A stretch of DNA of 64,000 nucleotides from Acanthornis magna (lineage: Eukaryota; Chordata; Aves; Passeriformes; Acanthizidae): positions 2,108,001-2,172,000 of the forward strand of contig JAWUZG010000135.1 of the NCBI GenBank assembly GCA_036785705.1. Reading direction: 5' to 3'. The position numbers and the translations under genes were made by a program. Below are positions 47,535-61,789 of this stretch, in pieces (the first letter of the stretch is position 1; each line of letters starts with the position of its first letter). Below the pieces are notes generated by a model. That model did not search any database. It was given only the letters and a program-made list of their open reading frames with translations, and was not told the origin of the DNA.

Positions 47535-50500
47535 AGTATAAAAAATTAAAGAAAAGCTTGTGTTGCAAAACTTAAAGGCAAATCCAAACTTCCTCCAAGT
47601 TGAAGCTTGTTCTATAGCTTGGGATCTTTAGAAGATTTCAGGCAGAGCAGTCCCTGGAGTCTCTTTAACTTGCCCCACACTGACCCACTACCAGCCTATC
47701 TCTGCAAAGACCTGCTGACTTACTGTTCTCAATACACCATTTTCATCTTGCAGACTTTCCATCTGCTTCACTAAGTTCCAGATCAAGCACAAGTGGTTTC
47801 AAAGTTGTTTAAAGCCTAAGTTGCCACCATCAGCAGTTAAGCACAACAAAGCATCTAACCTGACAGGTCCCACTGTAATAAAAAAATCAAAATAAGGGGG
47901 TTCTAAATTAATTTCTCTAAAAGGCAGGGTTACTCATGACTGCAACTTGGGTTATAGCAAGTCTGTGGGAACATAGAAATGCATTAACTGGTGACCAGAA
48001 CACATACATTCTGGTTAGTTTCTTCACAGGTGTTTCTAAAATACTTCTAAGTGCAGGTAAACAAGTATTTTACATTAATTTCTGGTATTTTGTTGAGGGG
48101 GAAAAAAGACACCTATAAATCTCCGCATTAGCAAACTCAGATCATTTGCAGATGCATATACCACTCCAGACACAGCAGGAAGAAGGCCAATCAAACATAA
48201 ATAAAAGCAGAAGTTGAGATTCAGGCTTTAAACCAATAAAATATTACTTAAGTAAGGGACTTAGCAAAATCTAAGACACAATTTTAAAGCCTGGTGATGA
48301 TAGCAAGAGTGGTAGTGACTTTAAGGGAATGCTTTAGGGTTTTCTATGTCAAAATAAATGCAGACTCAATGCAAAATATTTGCAAATGAGAGAAGTGAGA
48401 TCTTTGTATATTTTGTGCAGATATATATAAGCATGTAAGAAAGTTCAGACCTAAAAAGAAGCTTTTTTGGTATGGGCGCTGCATGTGTATGCATTTTCTG
48501 TTGATTCAAAATCAAAACAGATTAGGAAAATCAATACTCAATTCCTTTTCTAGATTTTTATCCACTGTAATACACAAAAGCAATTTAGGTGCTGGCTGCA
48601 CTGGATCCTTACTTCAGCATTTATTAGATGAGTATATTTGTCATTCCTTCTGACAAATAATAGATAACAGGTGACAAATCAAGATTGTTTTATTTTTGGA
48701 GTATTTTTTTAAATGTAAGCAAAACAGAAAACTTTTTAAAAAAAATATATATTTAGTTTCTGATGCTAGGAGAGGCAAGAGTCAGAAAAAGCATCAGCCA
48801 TTATTAACCATGACCAAAACCACTCATATTACAGGAGTCCACGGGCTTTCTAAAATGTTGCCACTAGAAAATGAGGAAGAAAGGCTGGTGTCATGATTAG
48901 CTGACTGTTCTACAACTTTGAATAATCACTGTGTGTTCAAGACCACCCTGTATGGAGACCATCATTCTCTCACAGTGATGTTGACTGGTTTGCAGACTAA
49001 AGCTATAGAAACAAGAAAGAAACAGATTTATGCTGGTCTACAGAAGAGACATGAAAATTTTAACCACAAATTACATCAAAATACTCTGGTCCCCTCACAG
49101 GATGAGACAGTTTGGGTGCTGAATTTTGGCTGCAGTCAAGTGTACCATCTAATTTTAAAATTATAAAATTATATTCTAATTATCTGACCACACTTTAAGT
49201 CAACTAAGAGTACTTTTTTCCTAACAAAGATTTTTAAAATTCTGTTCACCTTAATCTGTGTTACCCTTCTATCTTTTGAACAGTGTCGACTACACTAATT
49301 GTCCACGTTATATCCAAAAAACCGAGCTTTTGCCTTTTGCCTGTATCAAGGACTCTAATTTTTCATCCATTTCCTTCATGTTCCGGTCCTCCTCCATTTT
49401 CAGTATGCAGTAGGATGTCTATGAAATTCATGTGTTACTATTTGTTTTTCAGAATCTCTTGAAATTGCAGCACAATGAAAAGAAAATTAGTCCCAGCTCC
49501 AGGAGAAGGAATCCCATTAAACAGTAAGGGCAAACACACAAACTGCCTGGTACTGAAAATAAATAGCAAGCTGAAACACATGACTAGATGGACTGTAGCA
49601 TCTGCCTAGTGTGTTTTCATACTCTGATTCAGATGAAAATAATCAATAAAAAGGAGGACTGTCCATCAAAATCAGTGAAAAGTTTAAACCAGAGGAAGTT
49701 ATACAGGAGATGCTCTACAGTCACAAATTCAGGAGACAGGAAAACAAAAATAACAAGCAGAACTTTAAACAAAGCACATGAAAATTACAGCCACTAGTGA
49801 AAAAACAGGATGTTACAAAAAAGCTTAATGGATGGGGAACTGAATAAAAGCAATCTGAAAATAACTACAGATCTTTTAAACATAAACTATCATAGACTGA
49901 GGAGATTTTGTATTATGAATAAGGTTAATGAAAGTAAGCTGACAGAGACAAAAGTTATGATTTCAACAACTTTCATTCAGTGAAGCAAAAAATGAACAAT
50001 TTCAGGGACAGAAATCTATATACCCATTCCTGTCACACAAAATAGTACATTAGCAGAGCAGCTAATGTCCAAAACTTACTTATCACGTTCTTTTATTCCT
50101 AAATCACAGTCACACTCCCTCTGCTCTGTGTTAAACTGGATGACTGCAATTGCTGCCTCAGCACTTCTTCACTTCTCACTCGAATCCCAGAATATAAGGT
50201 ATTGGACAAAAGACATGCCTGGTTTGGCAAAATTAGTCAGCTTCCCTCTCCACATCCATAACACGTAGATCATCTGCTCAAAACACAAGGGCTAAAATAC
50301 CATAATTTCTAGGATATTTGTGGTACTTTAAAGACATCTGCGCTCTAGAAACTGAATTGAGACCTCTAAAGTACTTCATACAAGTCCTCCAGCAGTTGTT
50401 AAATGGTAATGACTTTTACAGAGGGGGAAAGATTAGCTTTTGTCTTTTTAATACATTATCTAATTCTCAGCTGGAATAAAGCACTGAAAACAGCTAATTT

Positions 50501-53500
50501 CTGCAGAATTCCTTTCCTTTTCTCATGGTCAAAATCATCTGTACCTTTCAACACACTTCAAACACTAAATAAGAATTCATCTAAGAAATTACTGAAAGTT
50601 TTTTCAAAATAGCCTAATGATAATCCAAATGTGTAATACTCACTATTATTAATGTAAAGTACATGTGTAAAGGAAAGGAGACTATACACCTTGAGACCAA
50701 GTATTGCACTGCTCCATGAAACTGAAAAGTTACTGCCATTCATACCAAGCAACTGAAGTACAAACATTTCTTTTACACCGTACCAAAACTATATCAAAGT
50801 GTGCTCCAGAGATGAGGGTTTTCTTGGTGGCACTACACCTGTTCATTTCATCAGGTTTTAATAGTTGGGATGATAGAAACTGAGCTCTAAAAGGACCTCT
50901 TAGACATAACGGAGTTATTCCCTTAAGCTTCATGACCGAAATATATTCACAGACAATTTAAAGAAAAGATTACTCAAAAATATAAATGTGTATATCTAAT
51001 AATTTTTTTAAAATACACTTTCATTTCTCATACCTCAGAGGCTCCTTCTTACCTGTCTTCTGGGGAGGAAAAAGAAAGAATTTACAACATGCAAAAGGAC
51101 TGTAAGCCATCTTCATTAACATTGTTTGTGATTAGTACAACACTTAAACCCCACCTGATTAACTGATTAACTGGAGAAAAACAAACAGATACTATGCTAT
51201 GCAAGAGAAACTAGAAGAACTCTGGTAAGGGTTGAACAGTGAGGTCAAGATTGTTATGAACAGAAATACATTGCAAGTCCTGTTTCATAAATATTTGTGT
51301 ATTTATGTTTATGAAACATCTTCACTGTTAGTTCTGATGAAAGCACTACAATGACTCGATGGGCAGGTTAATAATCAGTGTTCTTTCACCCTTATGTGGG
51401 CCTTTATAAAACTACATTTTCTTTTGTCAAAGCTGCAGCTGTACTGAAAGCTCATTCCTTCTTGAACATTCATTTAATTTCTGAACATATAGATGGTATT
51501 ATTGCGTAAACTTATTTAAGAGGTCAACTCCATTCCTCTGGAGCTGCATAAGCTTTAAAAATACCTATCACAACACAAAATTTCCACTTCAAAACTTCTG
51601 AATTCCCAGGCAAAGCCATTTTTTTAAGCATTTACCTTTTCAAAAAATAAGAAAATAAACAAACAAACAAAACTGCTAGCATTATAATAAATATCACCAA
51701 GCTCAAATTATAATTCTGGGCATGTGTTTTCTCTGCCTACTGGATTTCAGTCCTGAGAAGTCCCATTTCTCCCTGAGAAGTTCTTTCACCATGCAGCAGC
51801 TCAGACCTGTTTGTGGGGCTGTCCCCAGCCCCAGAGCTCTCACCTTATAGCTTGTCTGCATGGTACTGAAAACACCGATCACCTCGGGAACCCTCAGCTA
51901 TATTAGATATAATTACTCAAATGATGACAAATTGGGAAGGAAGTTTACCATGCACTGATTAATTAAAGAAACAAAACCAGAATACCTGTGGCTAAAACTC
52001 TTTGGGGACTTCTGCCTCCAGCTCTCCCCCAGCACTCAGTCCTCCCCTTACCCTCCCAGGCTGTGGAAATAGGCACTTTTCAGAATAACTAAGGATGCCC
52101 TGCCTATGTCACTCCTGGGACACCCCAGCTTTCCTACAAGCAGCCACAGCTGCACACATGAAAGGGTACAGACCATAAACCCAAATCATCAAACCCAGAT
52201 TAGTTTCTTCTGAAGAGATCATTATTTCTTTTAAGCTGAGGAAAACGTCCCGTCTCCAAATTCTCTTTCCCCTGCCAAAAAGAAGGCAGATCCCCCCTCC
52301 TATATCCAGGGGTTAAAAACAAAAAGCCTGCTCACAACCTGTGAAACTAACAAAAGACAAACTGAACACTATCACAGATATCACCTTGTACTCAGTACCG
52401 ACGGCAGTAATTGAACCTCATATTCTCTAAATTACGGTTTAATTATTTGTAGTATAAAAACTGGATGGGATGATGAACCCTTTTCCTCTTTTATATCTTT
52501 GCCTCATTCACATGCCCATGCCAAAAGCCATCACAACATGCAGCAAAAGAGTGTTATTTTCACCACTCCCAATGGCAAAGATCCTCTGGAGCAAGTGTTC
52601 TTTGCATACATTTGGCCTTCTGAGTCTGAGGTCTTCTGGAAGGAAATCACTACACTTTAACACCCTGAACATGAATTTTCAATAGACATCCAAACAGATT
52701 GCTCTCTCACTCTTTGTCTGGAATAAAATATACTTAATTTTGGATTGTAAAAGTAAATAACATAAGTAAGTACATTCTGGGAGTTAAGTATAAATGACAA
52801 AAACATATGTTACACCTGTGTTTATACAGAAGCATAGATCACATTTCTTTATACACTCTGGTTATTGTCTTTCGAAGCACTGATACAATCCCTTGAATAT
52901 GAATGATGTTTCCTGTAAAATAAATACCACAAAATCATCCTACATAGCTGGCTGGAGTGTATTACTCTGAGGACAAATATATCTTTTGAACTCTACACAG
53001 ACCACTGAGTATGGGGCTGAGAAGACCAGGGGTCTGCTTTCAGCCCTGATGCTGCCTAATGAGCAGCTACAGCAGCTTTTGATAGGGAAGTCTAACATTT
53101 CTGTGTCCCATTTCCACACATGCAGAATGGGAATAATGACTTTTTTTTTTTAACAAATAATCTTGTGAGCAACAGGTGAAAACACGGTAATACAAGCTTA
53201 TTTTATCCAATGTGTCAAGCTTTCTCCGTGCAATCTCATTTGTATTATTCATGCATGAAGGATGCAAGAGAAAGATCTTCAGCATCACAATGCTAAAATT
53301 GTTCTCCTTCGCTATTCCCTGCTGCTGCTGTAACATATTTTGCGGCCAGACTCCAGTACGGCTGGTGTTAAACAAACAGGAATGGTACCTACATCTGCTC
53401 AGAAAAGGGTTGCCTAGCAACTGCAATCAAAGGGTGTTTTATCCTCACCAATCTACTGTAAATTAATAGAATTCTCTCTACCATATTCTAACACTTTTAG

Positions 53501-53515
53501 TGGCTATATAAATGG
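47535..53515. other. Non-coding AT-rich sequence
   Basis: Short open frames only, with no recognised repeats. 51640-51675 is an A-rich stretch with short aaac/aaat repeats. 51800-52330 is GC-richer but has no gene signal. Confidence 0.72.
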
Positions 53516-53518
53516 TTG

Positions 53519-53541
53519 TTTATTATTATTATTATTTTTAT
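53519..53541. repeat. TTA trinucleotide run
   Basis: About six TTA units followed by a T-rich tail. Simple repeat. Confidence 0.93.
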
Positions 53542-53710
53542 TTTGTAGCTAATGTGTTTCATTTCATGATCTGATTCAGGCAAAAAACAGAGCAGCTAGA
53601 AAAGGTCATATTATGAAGCACAAAAAGGTTCAGAGACTTGTTTGATGTAGAAATATTCTTTGACAGCTCATTGTGTTTATTTACTATACCCTTTTCTTAT
53701 GCCATTTCAG

Positions 53711-53784
53711 AATCTATTTCAGCTGCCCCACGGGAGCATGAAGCCATTAGCCTGAATTATCATTCTGAATGCAGATTTCACAAG
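53711..53784 (+). other. Candidate exon (74 nt), product unknown
   Basis: A good acceptor (tactatacccttttcttatgcc then atttcag) precedes 74 bases ending in CACAAG followed by gtaaca. Only one frame is open (start phase 1, end phase 0), and the other two are stopped. It reads SISAAPREHEAISLNYHSEC followed by RFHK. The peptide looks protein-like, but no family is recognised. The phase does not join directly to the candidates at 26348-26461 or 36004-36045, so if all were real at least one more exon would lie between. Confidence 0.22.
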
Positions 53785-53789
53785 GTAAC

Positions 53790-56700
53790 ACCAAATCATG
53801 AAGGTTTTGATTCCTGTAGCTACTGAGATGCTTTCCCTTTGGAGAGGTTACAGGTCTGCCATTTGTTTGCATATTAACAGCATTGATTTTCAGTATACCT
53901 GACACTGGCGTGTTCATTTATCATATATGTAATAGCTGAATACCAGAAGGTGTGCTGCAGAGTGCATGTCAACACATAGAAAAGAAATTAGTATATCTGA
54001 GACATTAAACAGGCTATGCAAGCGAGGAAACAATCAAACATGGAGCAAAGAAAGGTGGTAGAGCCTATTCATCAGCTTTTAGCAAGTTTCATTTCCAGCC
54101 ATGCTGAAATGGGAGCAGAATTTTGATTTAAAAGGCTTTTACTGAGGACACTGAAGCAAAAAAGCTGGGACTTATTGGTGAACATTAAAGGTCGCATACT
54201 CTCCTCATCACGAAATAGCTTTTAGTAGCAGGAGGATCAAAAAGGCTGGTAGAACCCAGATGAGCCCATATACCTCCTTTCTTCCACTATGTCCAGACAT
54301 ACTTTCACCAGGTGTGCATCTGAGCCTGCAAATGTCCTGGTCTACAGCCAGCCCTCAAACTGTCCTCTATTCCAGCTGCCCTTTGCTCTCCACATTCCAC
54401 ACCACACCCATGGTCCATGTGTATTTAAATGGTATGCAATTATTTAAATTCCTCCATCTGTCTCCCCACAACCTTACACATATTAATTCTTGGAGGGAAA
54501 ATGGCTTTGCTATTTGCTAGATGCCAGCATTCACCGGGACAGCAGCCAGCGGAGCAGGTTGTTAAACAAACATCCTGATGGAACAAAACCAAGTGTGAAG
54601 CAGCAACACAGAGAAGAATACACTTGTACTCAAACAGAAACCTCCTAGAAGAACTCAGGCAAAGCCAGGAAACAACAAAACAAGCAAGCTTTCATTTGTT
54701 TTGTCCATAACTGTAATAAAGGTGAGGAAGTTGAAAGTGCTTTGCTTAGAGGAGCCCTCCACACTTCTCCTCCCTCATATCAGTGCTCTGTACTCCATGC
54801 AATCCAACATCAAAAGCAACTCTGGCCAAAACAGCTCCTTAATTTTTCTGCTGTGCTTGTCTCTGATTAAAGCGTGAACTTTAATGTAAACAGCACTTTA
54901 TCTGAGGGCAGGAATTCACACAAAACCACCAAAACAGTAAGATGCAAGGTGGACTCTTGGTACTTCCAGAAACTACTGCAGGCTCAAGCCGTGGATGCAG
55001 CAACTACAATTTAGCACCATCTGTGCTTATATCAGTTTTCATACTCTTAAAATATGCACTATATTTGTGCAGTTCCCTCAGCAAGAGAACTGAGGTATAT
55101 CCTGTGAGAGTAGCAGCTAAAGATCCAGAAGTTTGATGCAAGATTGCTTAATAATTCCACAACTCTCTTGAAAATGTACTTTAAAATAATACATAAACTC
55201 TTTAGAGATGGGGGCTGGTTTGTTTGTTTAAAGAGGCATGTTCAATTTTTGTATTTTCAATCCAGGAAATGTATAGGTGGTAAATGCTGACAAAACTCAG
55301 CTTAAAAATATATTTCTCCACACTCGACTTATCCAGCCTGGAGAGTCCTAAACTGAGGATTCTCTAGAATGTAAAATGTTCCATAATTTCAATCCTTCTT
55401 CTAGATACTTCATTCAGCTCTACCACGCCTCTGTGAACGGAGAGGGAAGAAGGGTCCAAATGTGAGAGAACCACCAACCCACGATCTGGTACTGATGTTC
55501 CCTGCTCTGTTTTCCAATTTCTTTTCCAATAATTTCTACTCTTCCTTTTGAGGTTCTGATGTGTTCCCCTCTCTTGTGCGCCATTTAAGATTTCTCTACA
55601 CAGAATTGGATCCAGCATTAATCCCCACAGTATGCAAGCTCTTTCCGTTATCATGTATGAGTATGCTGTGCTGCGTGCACCCATACTGGACTTCACCGCT
55701 GCCCTCTCTCCTTCAGCTGAGCTAACAAATATACCTTTTCTGTTTTATCTTTCAACCAATGCTTAATTCTCTTACTTCACAGGAATTTAATATCTTTGAG
55801 AGCCTTTAATGAGAGACTTCCCTTGCATACACTTGCAGAGACCATCAGGGAATTACACTGATTTCTGAAGCATGACTTCTCTTTACAAATGCTGTGTTGG
55901 CTCTTCTCCATATGGCCTTTAAATTCACATTAATTAAGAGCCACATGCCCGTAATTTTCAATTTTTACCACAATTCCTATTCAGTTCCTCTGAAATACTC
56001 TTTTGTGATTTACCTTGGAGCTTCTTTTTTTAACTAACATGCCATTAGCCTCTTGAAGTCACAAGGTAACAAAGTGGCTTTCAACAGCAAGTTGCACACT
56101 AAATGCTTTAGCTACTTCTTCACATTCATAGTAACAATGCCCTGTTAATTTTTCCTATTGGATCCACACCCTTGCGTATCAGCTGTTCAAATCGAAACTG
56201 ATATTTCCTGTAAAGGAGACCGAGTTGGAACTAATGCCTTCTAGAATGCTGTTAAAAATTATAAAGAAAATTTTGCACAGAACAGCCCCACAACACCTAA
56301 ATTTACCTTATTTATGTAGTTCTTTTACAAAGACATATACATAAACATGAGTTTCAGAAAAGCTCAGAGTCTTTTACTGAGATAAAAACTAGTAACAAAT
56401 TAATTATGGCAAAGACACAAGGCAGCACAAATATCTTGAAAAGGTGCTTTTTGTTCTTTGATCTCAAATGAAAGAAACACTTTCACGCCAAACAAAACAG
56501 AATTCTATGAGTACTTTTTCCCCCCAAAAAATAGCGCGTATTTGCTTGTCTCTGTAGCCAACTCCACGAGACTCCATCTCCTTCCCCGAGGCAGGACTGT
56601 GACGTGGAGTGAGTCCCTCTGGGGCCCAAGGGAGGAATGTCCAGGCACTGAGGTTTCACTCTTTGAGCAGGCAGGGAAGGACAGACAGACGCTGGATTTT

Positions 56701-57105
56701 ATCACACTGAAAGAGTCAGCCATTGCAGCTGGGATGCTCAGAGAAACCAAAATGTGAGACTGGGATGGGCCAAGGGCAAACTGCTACACACGTGCACAGC
56801 AAAAGAGAACGGGACAAAGTTGTACCTCGGAGTGCCTTGGTGGCAACACAGCTGCTGAAGGCTTTTACCGGTCTGGTAAGACCTCGCAGCTGTACTGGCT
56901 CAGAGATGCACTCAGAAATTAAATCTAGCCTTACCTTTGCAAAAAATACATTCAGAGACCTAAGTCTGTTTAATGAGTACTGATTTGTTCATTAAGCTGA
57001 CAGGTGAATTTCCTCTTCAATCTACATTATATTGCATGTTACTTCTGTTGGTTTCTGGGGAAAAAAAGCAGCAGCAGCCGCCCTTATTTAAAAACAAACA
57101 AAAAA
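53790..57105. other. Non-coding sequence
   Basis: No gene or known repeat was recognised. 53850-53940 has a motif-rich look (ttgtttgcatattaacag) that could be regulatory, but nothing firm. Confidence 0.7.
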
Positions 57106-57109
57106 GCCC

Positions 57110-57420
57110 CTCATGATGAGATTGACATGAAAGAAACTTCTTTCTCATCAGTAATTGCTTCCCCCTGGGCTTGACAAGGTTTACAAATTAAAGCTTTTCC
57201 TTCATAGATGGCTTGACCTATCATGAATTATAGCTGCTGCTACTGGTCCACTCCTCCCTGCACACAAGGCTTGCTATCTCAATTTTGCACTGTAATTAAA
57301 TATTTTCTGATGGCACGTTATTTATTATTCCTCACCTTCAGCTCTCCTGGTGTTTATACATCTCCACATATGAGTAGGCAATTCAAAAACTGTTATTAAC
57401 AATATTAATAACCTGAGAGC
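57110..57420. promoter_or_regulatory. Candidate conserved non-coding element
   Basis: About 300 bases with dense homeodomain-like words (gtaattaaat, tttattatt), few simple repeats and no open frame. They end in an inverted repeat, GTTATTA (57392-57398) and TAATAAC (57406-57412), that resembles a relaxed HNF1-type palindrome. Without alignment this is only an impression. Confidence 0.25.
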
Positions 57421-57889
57421 TTGTTTGATGTGAGTGAGACACAGGGGTGGAACTGCTTGACTGCAAGGAACAAGGGGTGGGGGTTTTTTTTGTTGTCTTT
57501 GTTTGTTTTTTTAATTGTTGCATTATCTAGTACCATCTAGTCTTTGTCCACAATCAAAGATCTTAAGCAGTTCAGGAGGAAATACGAAAAAAGTACTGAT
57601 GCGGGAAATTTATAACTAATCTCATTTGACCATTACAAAACTACCCAAGAGTGAAGCAAAGAAAAAAAAGAAGAATAGGCATATTTTTGTTATCTTACTT
57701 ATTAATTTTTTGCTCTTAAAAAAAAAACAACACATCTTTCCTCCCAAAACCAACTTGGAAGATAAGTAGGACCTGTTGCACTAGAAGGCAAACCAAGATC
57801 AAGCAAAAGAGGCATGTCATATTTCAGATATTCACACCTAACTGTCAATATAATTCTTCCAAAACTTTAAGGTTGGTTTTTTTCCTTAT

Positions 57890-58453
57890 TTGTCTTCTCT
57901 ATATTCTCATCTGTACTGCTACTACCACAAGCAATACTCAGTGCAGCCCTTGAAAAATCACTGTGACTTGGTACCAACTGAGAATTCGGCCCACGAGATA
58001 AAGGTGTTCACCCACAGACTCAATTCAGTGCACTTCAGAGCTGCTAATTACAAACCTTTCCATTGCAATCCTAGTGCGCCACACTTAATACATCTGACAA
58101 ACCTTATGGCAATCAGCTTCCCATTTTGCATCTTGCTCCGTATTTCCCACAATCTCCTGCAGGAGATGGGCCACAGTCAACAGCCCCATCTCCCTCCTCT
58201 CCTCCCCAAGGAGCACTGGGGCAAGAGGCACAGTCTGCACCTTTGTGAGCTCAGAAGCCAAGGATCAGGCAGCCCCTCTCACACTTCTCAGGTAGGAAGG
58301 GCACCAGAGCTCAGAGTCCTGGGGAGCGCTTGGGGGGGAGGGACAAACATGGAAGGAAGGGGTGAGAGGCAGAGCCCAATAGGCATGGGAACAGGAAAAG
58401 CAGGCAGAACTGAGAGAGGATCCATTTTGGTTAGTGTTTTGCTGAAAATATAA
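57890..58453 (+). other. Longest open frame (187 codons), probably not a gene
   Basis: The frame runs from AT-rich into GC-rich sequence. Its right half is open in two registers, so composition explains much of it. A splice-bounded sub-segment exists: acceptor ccacaatctcctgcag ending at 58162, and donor CTCAG followed by gtaggaag after 58291. It gives 129 bases, phase 0 at both ends, with a His-, Pro- and Ser-rich peptide starting EMGHSQQPHLPPLLPKEHWG. No domain is recognised. It could be a non-coding exon or chance. Confidence 0.13.
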
Positions 58454-58459
58454 TTGATG

Positions 58460-61400
58460 AATAAAAGCATCCGCTGAAAGGAATTAGCGTACAGCTGGGA
58501 TGGTTTTTTATGGAGAAGATGATTACAGTGACCTCCCAGGTGAGCATGGTGCTCACAGCCCTGGGGCAGCAGGGGCAGATCCAGAGAACACCCAAAATTA
58601 TTTGCTGACGTAACAAACCAAGTTTAAAAAGACGTAAATATCTAGATCAACAATACTCTTTAGAGGCTCCACATGCAAAGCACCTGTAACCATCAATAAG
58701 TATTTTCTTTTATAATTAACAATACTATTTGGTTTTATGTGTACAGTATACTAATGAAAAATAAATTACATGCTGCATAACTAGAGCACACTAACATAGT
58801 CACATTTGACTGCTAAAGCTTTTGTTTTCCAAGAAGTCAGTGCTTTTCCCCATTTTGCTAACTCACAAGAAAAAGGAATTGCTATGGCAATGGTAACTTA
58901 CTTGAGGTTGAAAGGCATCCAAAAGCCAGGATCTGCAAAACTCTTATTTCTCACTTACTGCCAATTTAATCCTAATCTATTTGTTTTTAAAGACTTGATT
59001 CAGGCCCTGTGATACATGCTGTACTAGAAATATATTGAAAATTATGATTTTGCAAAGGGCATTTTATAGACATCCCATATCACAGCAAATTTCATCAACT
59101 TCTTTTAAAATACATAGATGAAAATATGCATTTTTTGTCCAACATTTAAATCAATGTTGTTTGTGTAATGCAATGTATTTGAAACACTAATTAGGTTGCC
59201 TGACAAGACTTTTCAGCAATTTAAGGTACTGAAAATATTTTCATTTATTCTCTACCCTTACTACTCTCAGACATAAAGCTGTGTATATTTATGTCTGTTT
59301 TTCCCCCTCAACAGAAGAAATAAATTCACAACATCATGAAAATGGGATTTTACAATGAGTTAGCATTTATCACACCAAACCACTAAGACGTCTTGCTCAG
59401 CTGGAACTGTGCACATTCCCAGATGGTGTATTGGATTATAATTTCACAAAATGAGTTTACTCTCTCAACAATTTCTCCTGCAATTTCCTCGGAAAAGTCA
59501 TCTAAATACTTCCACAGTCTCTATTTCCACTCCCTGTGGAGTCTTCCATATCTTTTCTGTATGGCATTATTTTATTTTGCTATCATGGATTATTGTATGT
59601 AAGAATTATGCTACTGAGATTCTCCTATGGCATTCTTACTTTTTATTCTTTCATTATAATATTTATAGCAAGATCTTTACAAGCTGGCTTTTAATTTTTT
59701 TCATCCTGTACCTTTCACCAGTTCATTTTCCCTGCACCTGATTTCTTTAATAACTAAACTATGACTTGCCATAGCCATGAACAACAATGAAAAGTAAAAA
59801 TTTATCTATGTTGACACCTAGGTAATAGGAGAGCTGCACAAACCCTAGAAAGACAACTGCATTTCCGCTGTATGGTGAGACCAACTTGGTGGCCTACAGC
59901 ACGGGGTCAGGAGGTGACCCTGGACTCGTAGGATATTGGCACTGAGTGCCAGCCCTGGGAGCAGCCTCTCCTGCTGCAGAGATGGGAAATGGTGGCAGAT
60001 CTTCGCTGGCCGGGGGCTGAAGAGGAGGCAACAACAAGGAGAGGCCAGGGATGGTTCGTGTTTGCCCACAGTCACACGAGAACCCTGGCACCAGCTGGGT
60101 TAGTGACACATGAGCGATGGAGGCACCACGGTAACCTTCCTGAAACAGAAATTGCTCCTTAGAGAGGCATCACCTGCAAAAGTCTCTGCCCGAAGGTCAT
60201 GAGGCAGAGAGAAATATGCTGATGTGGACTATTTTAGAGATGAACCAGAATATTTTCCTCACCTAATCTGGGCTCACCCAACCTTAATTTTATGATTCTA
60301 AATTAAGTATGTCAAGAAAAAAAACAGGTGTACAGCTAAATTACAGGTTACATTGCTCAGAGCACAACCCAAGGTTACAAAAGGGTTTTATTTGGACTTA
60401 GGGCTTGTCAGTGGCATTATATAATCCAACAACCAAGGATTTACATTATTTTACCTTTGTTCTCAAATGAAGATTTCTTACTGATTTATTGATTTTGTTT
60501 GTACAAGTGGAAGGAAGCTCATGGGTAATCCTTGGTGGTGGGACATTGCAGCTCTAGTTAGGTCATCATCTCCTTTCAAATTGGAATGTGGCTTGCTTTG
60601 CTAAAATATTTGCATATTCTGAAAATTCAAAAATTCATTGTTTACTGCACACATACACTCAATATACCTCAAATAACAGTGACCCAAGCTCACACAATTA
60701 ACACAGCAGTTACAGTATTGCAGGGACACCTTTGCTATTGCAGACCTCCAAAAGTAGCCCATTTTTTGTAGTTTGCATAGATGCTGAGACAAAACACAAC
60801 TTCTGATAAGAATCACTCTTGTTTCCAAGAGATAAGTAATGAAACAAACACAGCCATGTACTCCCAAAATAATTTTGCTAAGTGAATGCAAGCAAATTGG
60901 ATACCAAGGTAAGCCTTTTATTTGGTTATAATCCCTGTGTGGATGCCTATTCTAGCTACAAAGGGCATGTGCAAGTTGCTCAGTCAAACATCATTTCTGG
61001 TTAATGACAGAACAACTCATACATAAAACATAAAAGTTTGCTTGGCCTTTACACTCCACCTTGTGCAACATCTCAAATAGTTAACATGCACAATGTATTA
61101 AAGAAAAAAATTTAAGAATCTACAGTCTTAACAAACATGAACCAGTAACTAATCATTACTGTTCCACTGTAATCTCTGCTGTCCACAACATACATTTCTG
61201 GACATAGAAATGAGAAAATTAGGTGGCAATATTTAAATTAATACACCATATACATATTCACTACATGCTGCTCTTACAAAATCTTGCACACAGCCAAACT
61301 ATTGAAGCTGCCATTGGAACTGACAAACTGATCAAAGCACCTGGAAAGCAACAATGTTCTGAAGTAGAGCTGTGCTTTCTCCTTCTGCCTTACTGGAGCT

Positions 61401-61740
61401 CTGGTGACTAATCTGTAAAACTATTCATGCATTTCTCCATCATTTACTCTTTCCAACACATTGCTCTCTTTACTTAATGCAACAGGTTAACATTCACAAA
61501 AAGTCTAATGATGAAAATAATTAAAAGCTGTTTAAAATTCACAAATTTGGTGTTCGGCAAAAATATGTAAATCAATGAATCAGTAAATGGATAAATTTAC
61601 TTTTTAGTTATAAATGGAGTTCCTTGGGATTTTTTGTTTTCCTCATGCATCTCGTGTTCTAGACGACAGATTTTACTAGCAATGGTTCAATCCATGAAGG
61701 CTGCATATTGGAACTAGCAGGTACGTGTACATTTATAGCC
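58460..61740. other. Non-coding sequence
   Basis: No gene was recognised. 59880-60110 is GC-richer with short minus-strand frames. 60265-60300 has a string resembling a decayed CR1 terminus, but it is too short to call. Confidence 0.7.
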
Positions 61741-61746
61741 CTATAC

Positions 61747-61789
61747 ATATTAGATACATATATGTATACACACACACATACGCACACAT
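61747..61789. repeat. TA/CA simple repeat
   Basis: Alternating purine-pyrimidine sequence made of atacata and tatgtata units followed by CA repeats with one CG. Simple repeat. Confidence 0.9.

Noticed and set aside
60265..60300. 'cccaaccttaattttatgat' string as a CR1 terminus
   Set aside because: Only about 25 bases match, and the required upstream tail blocks are not visible.
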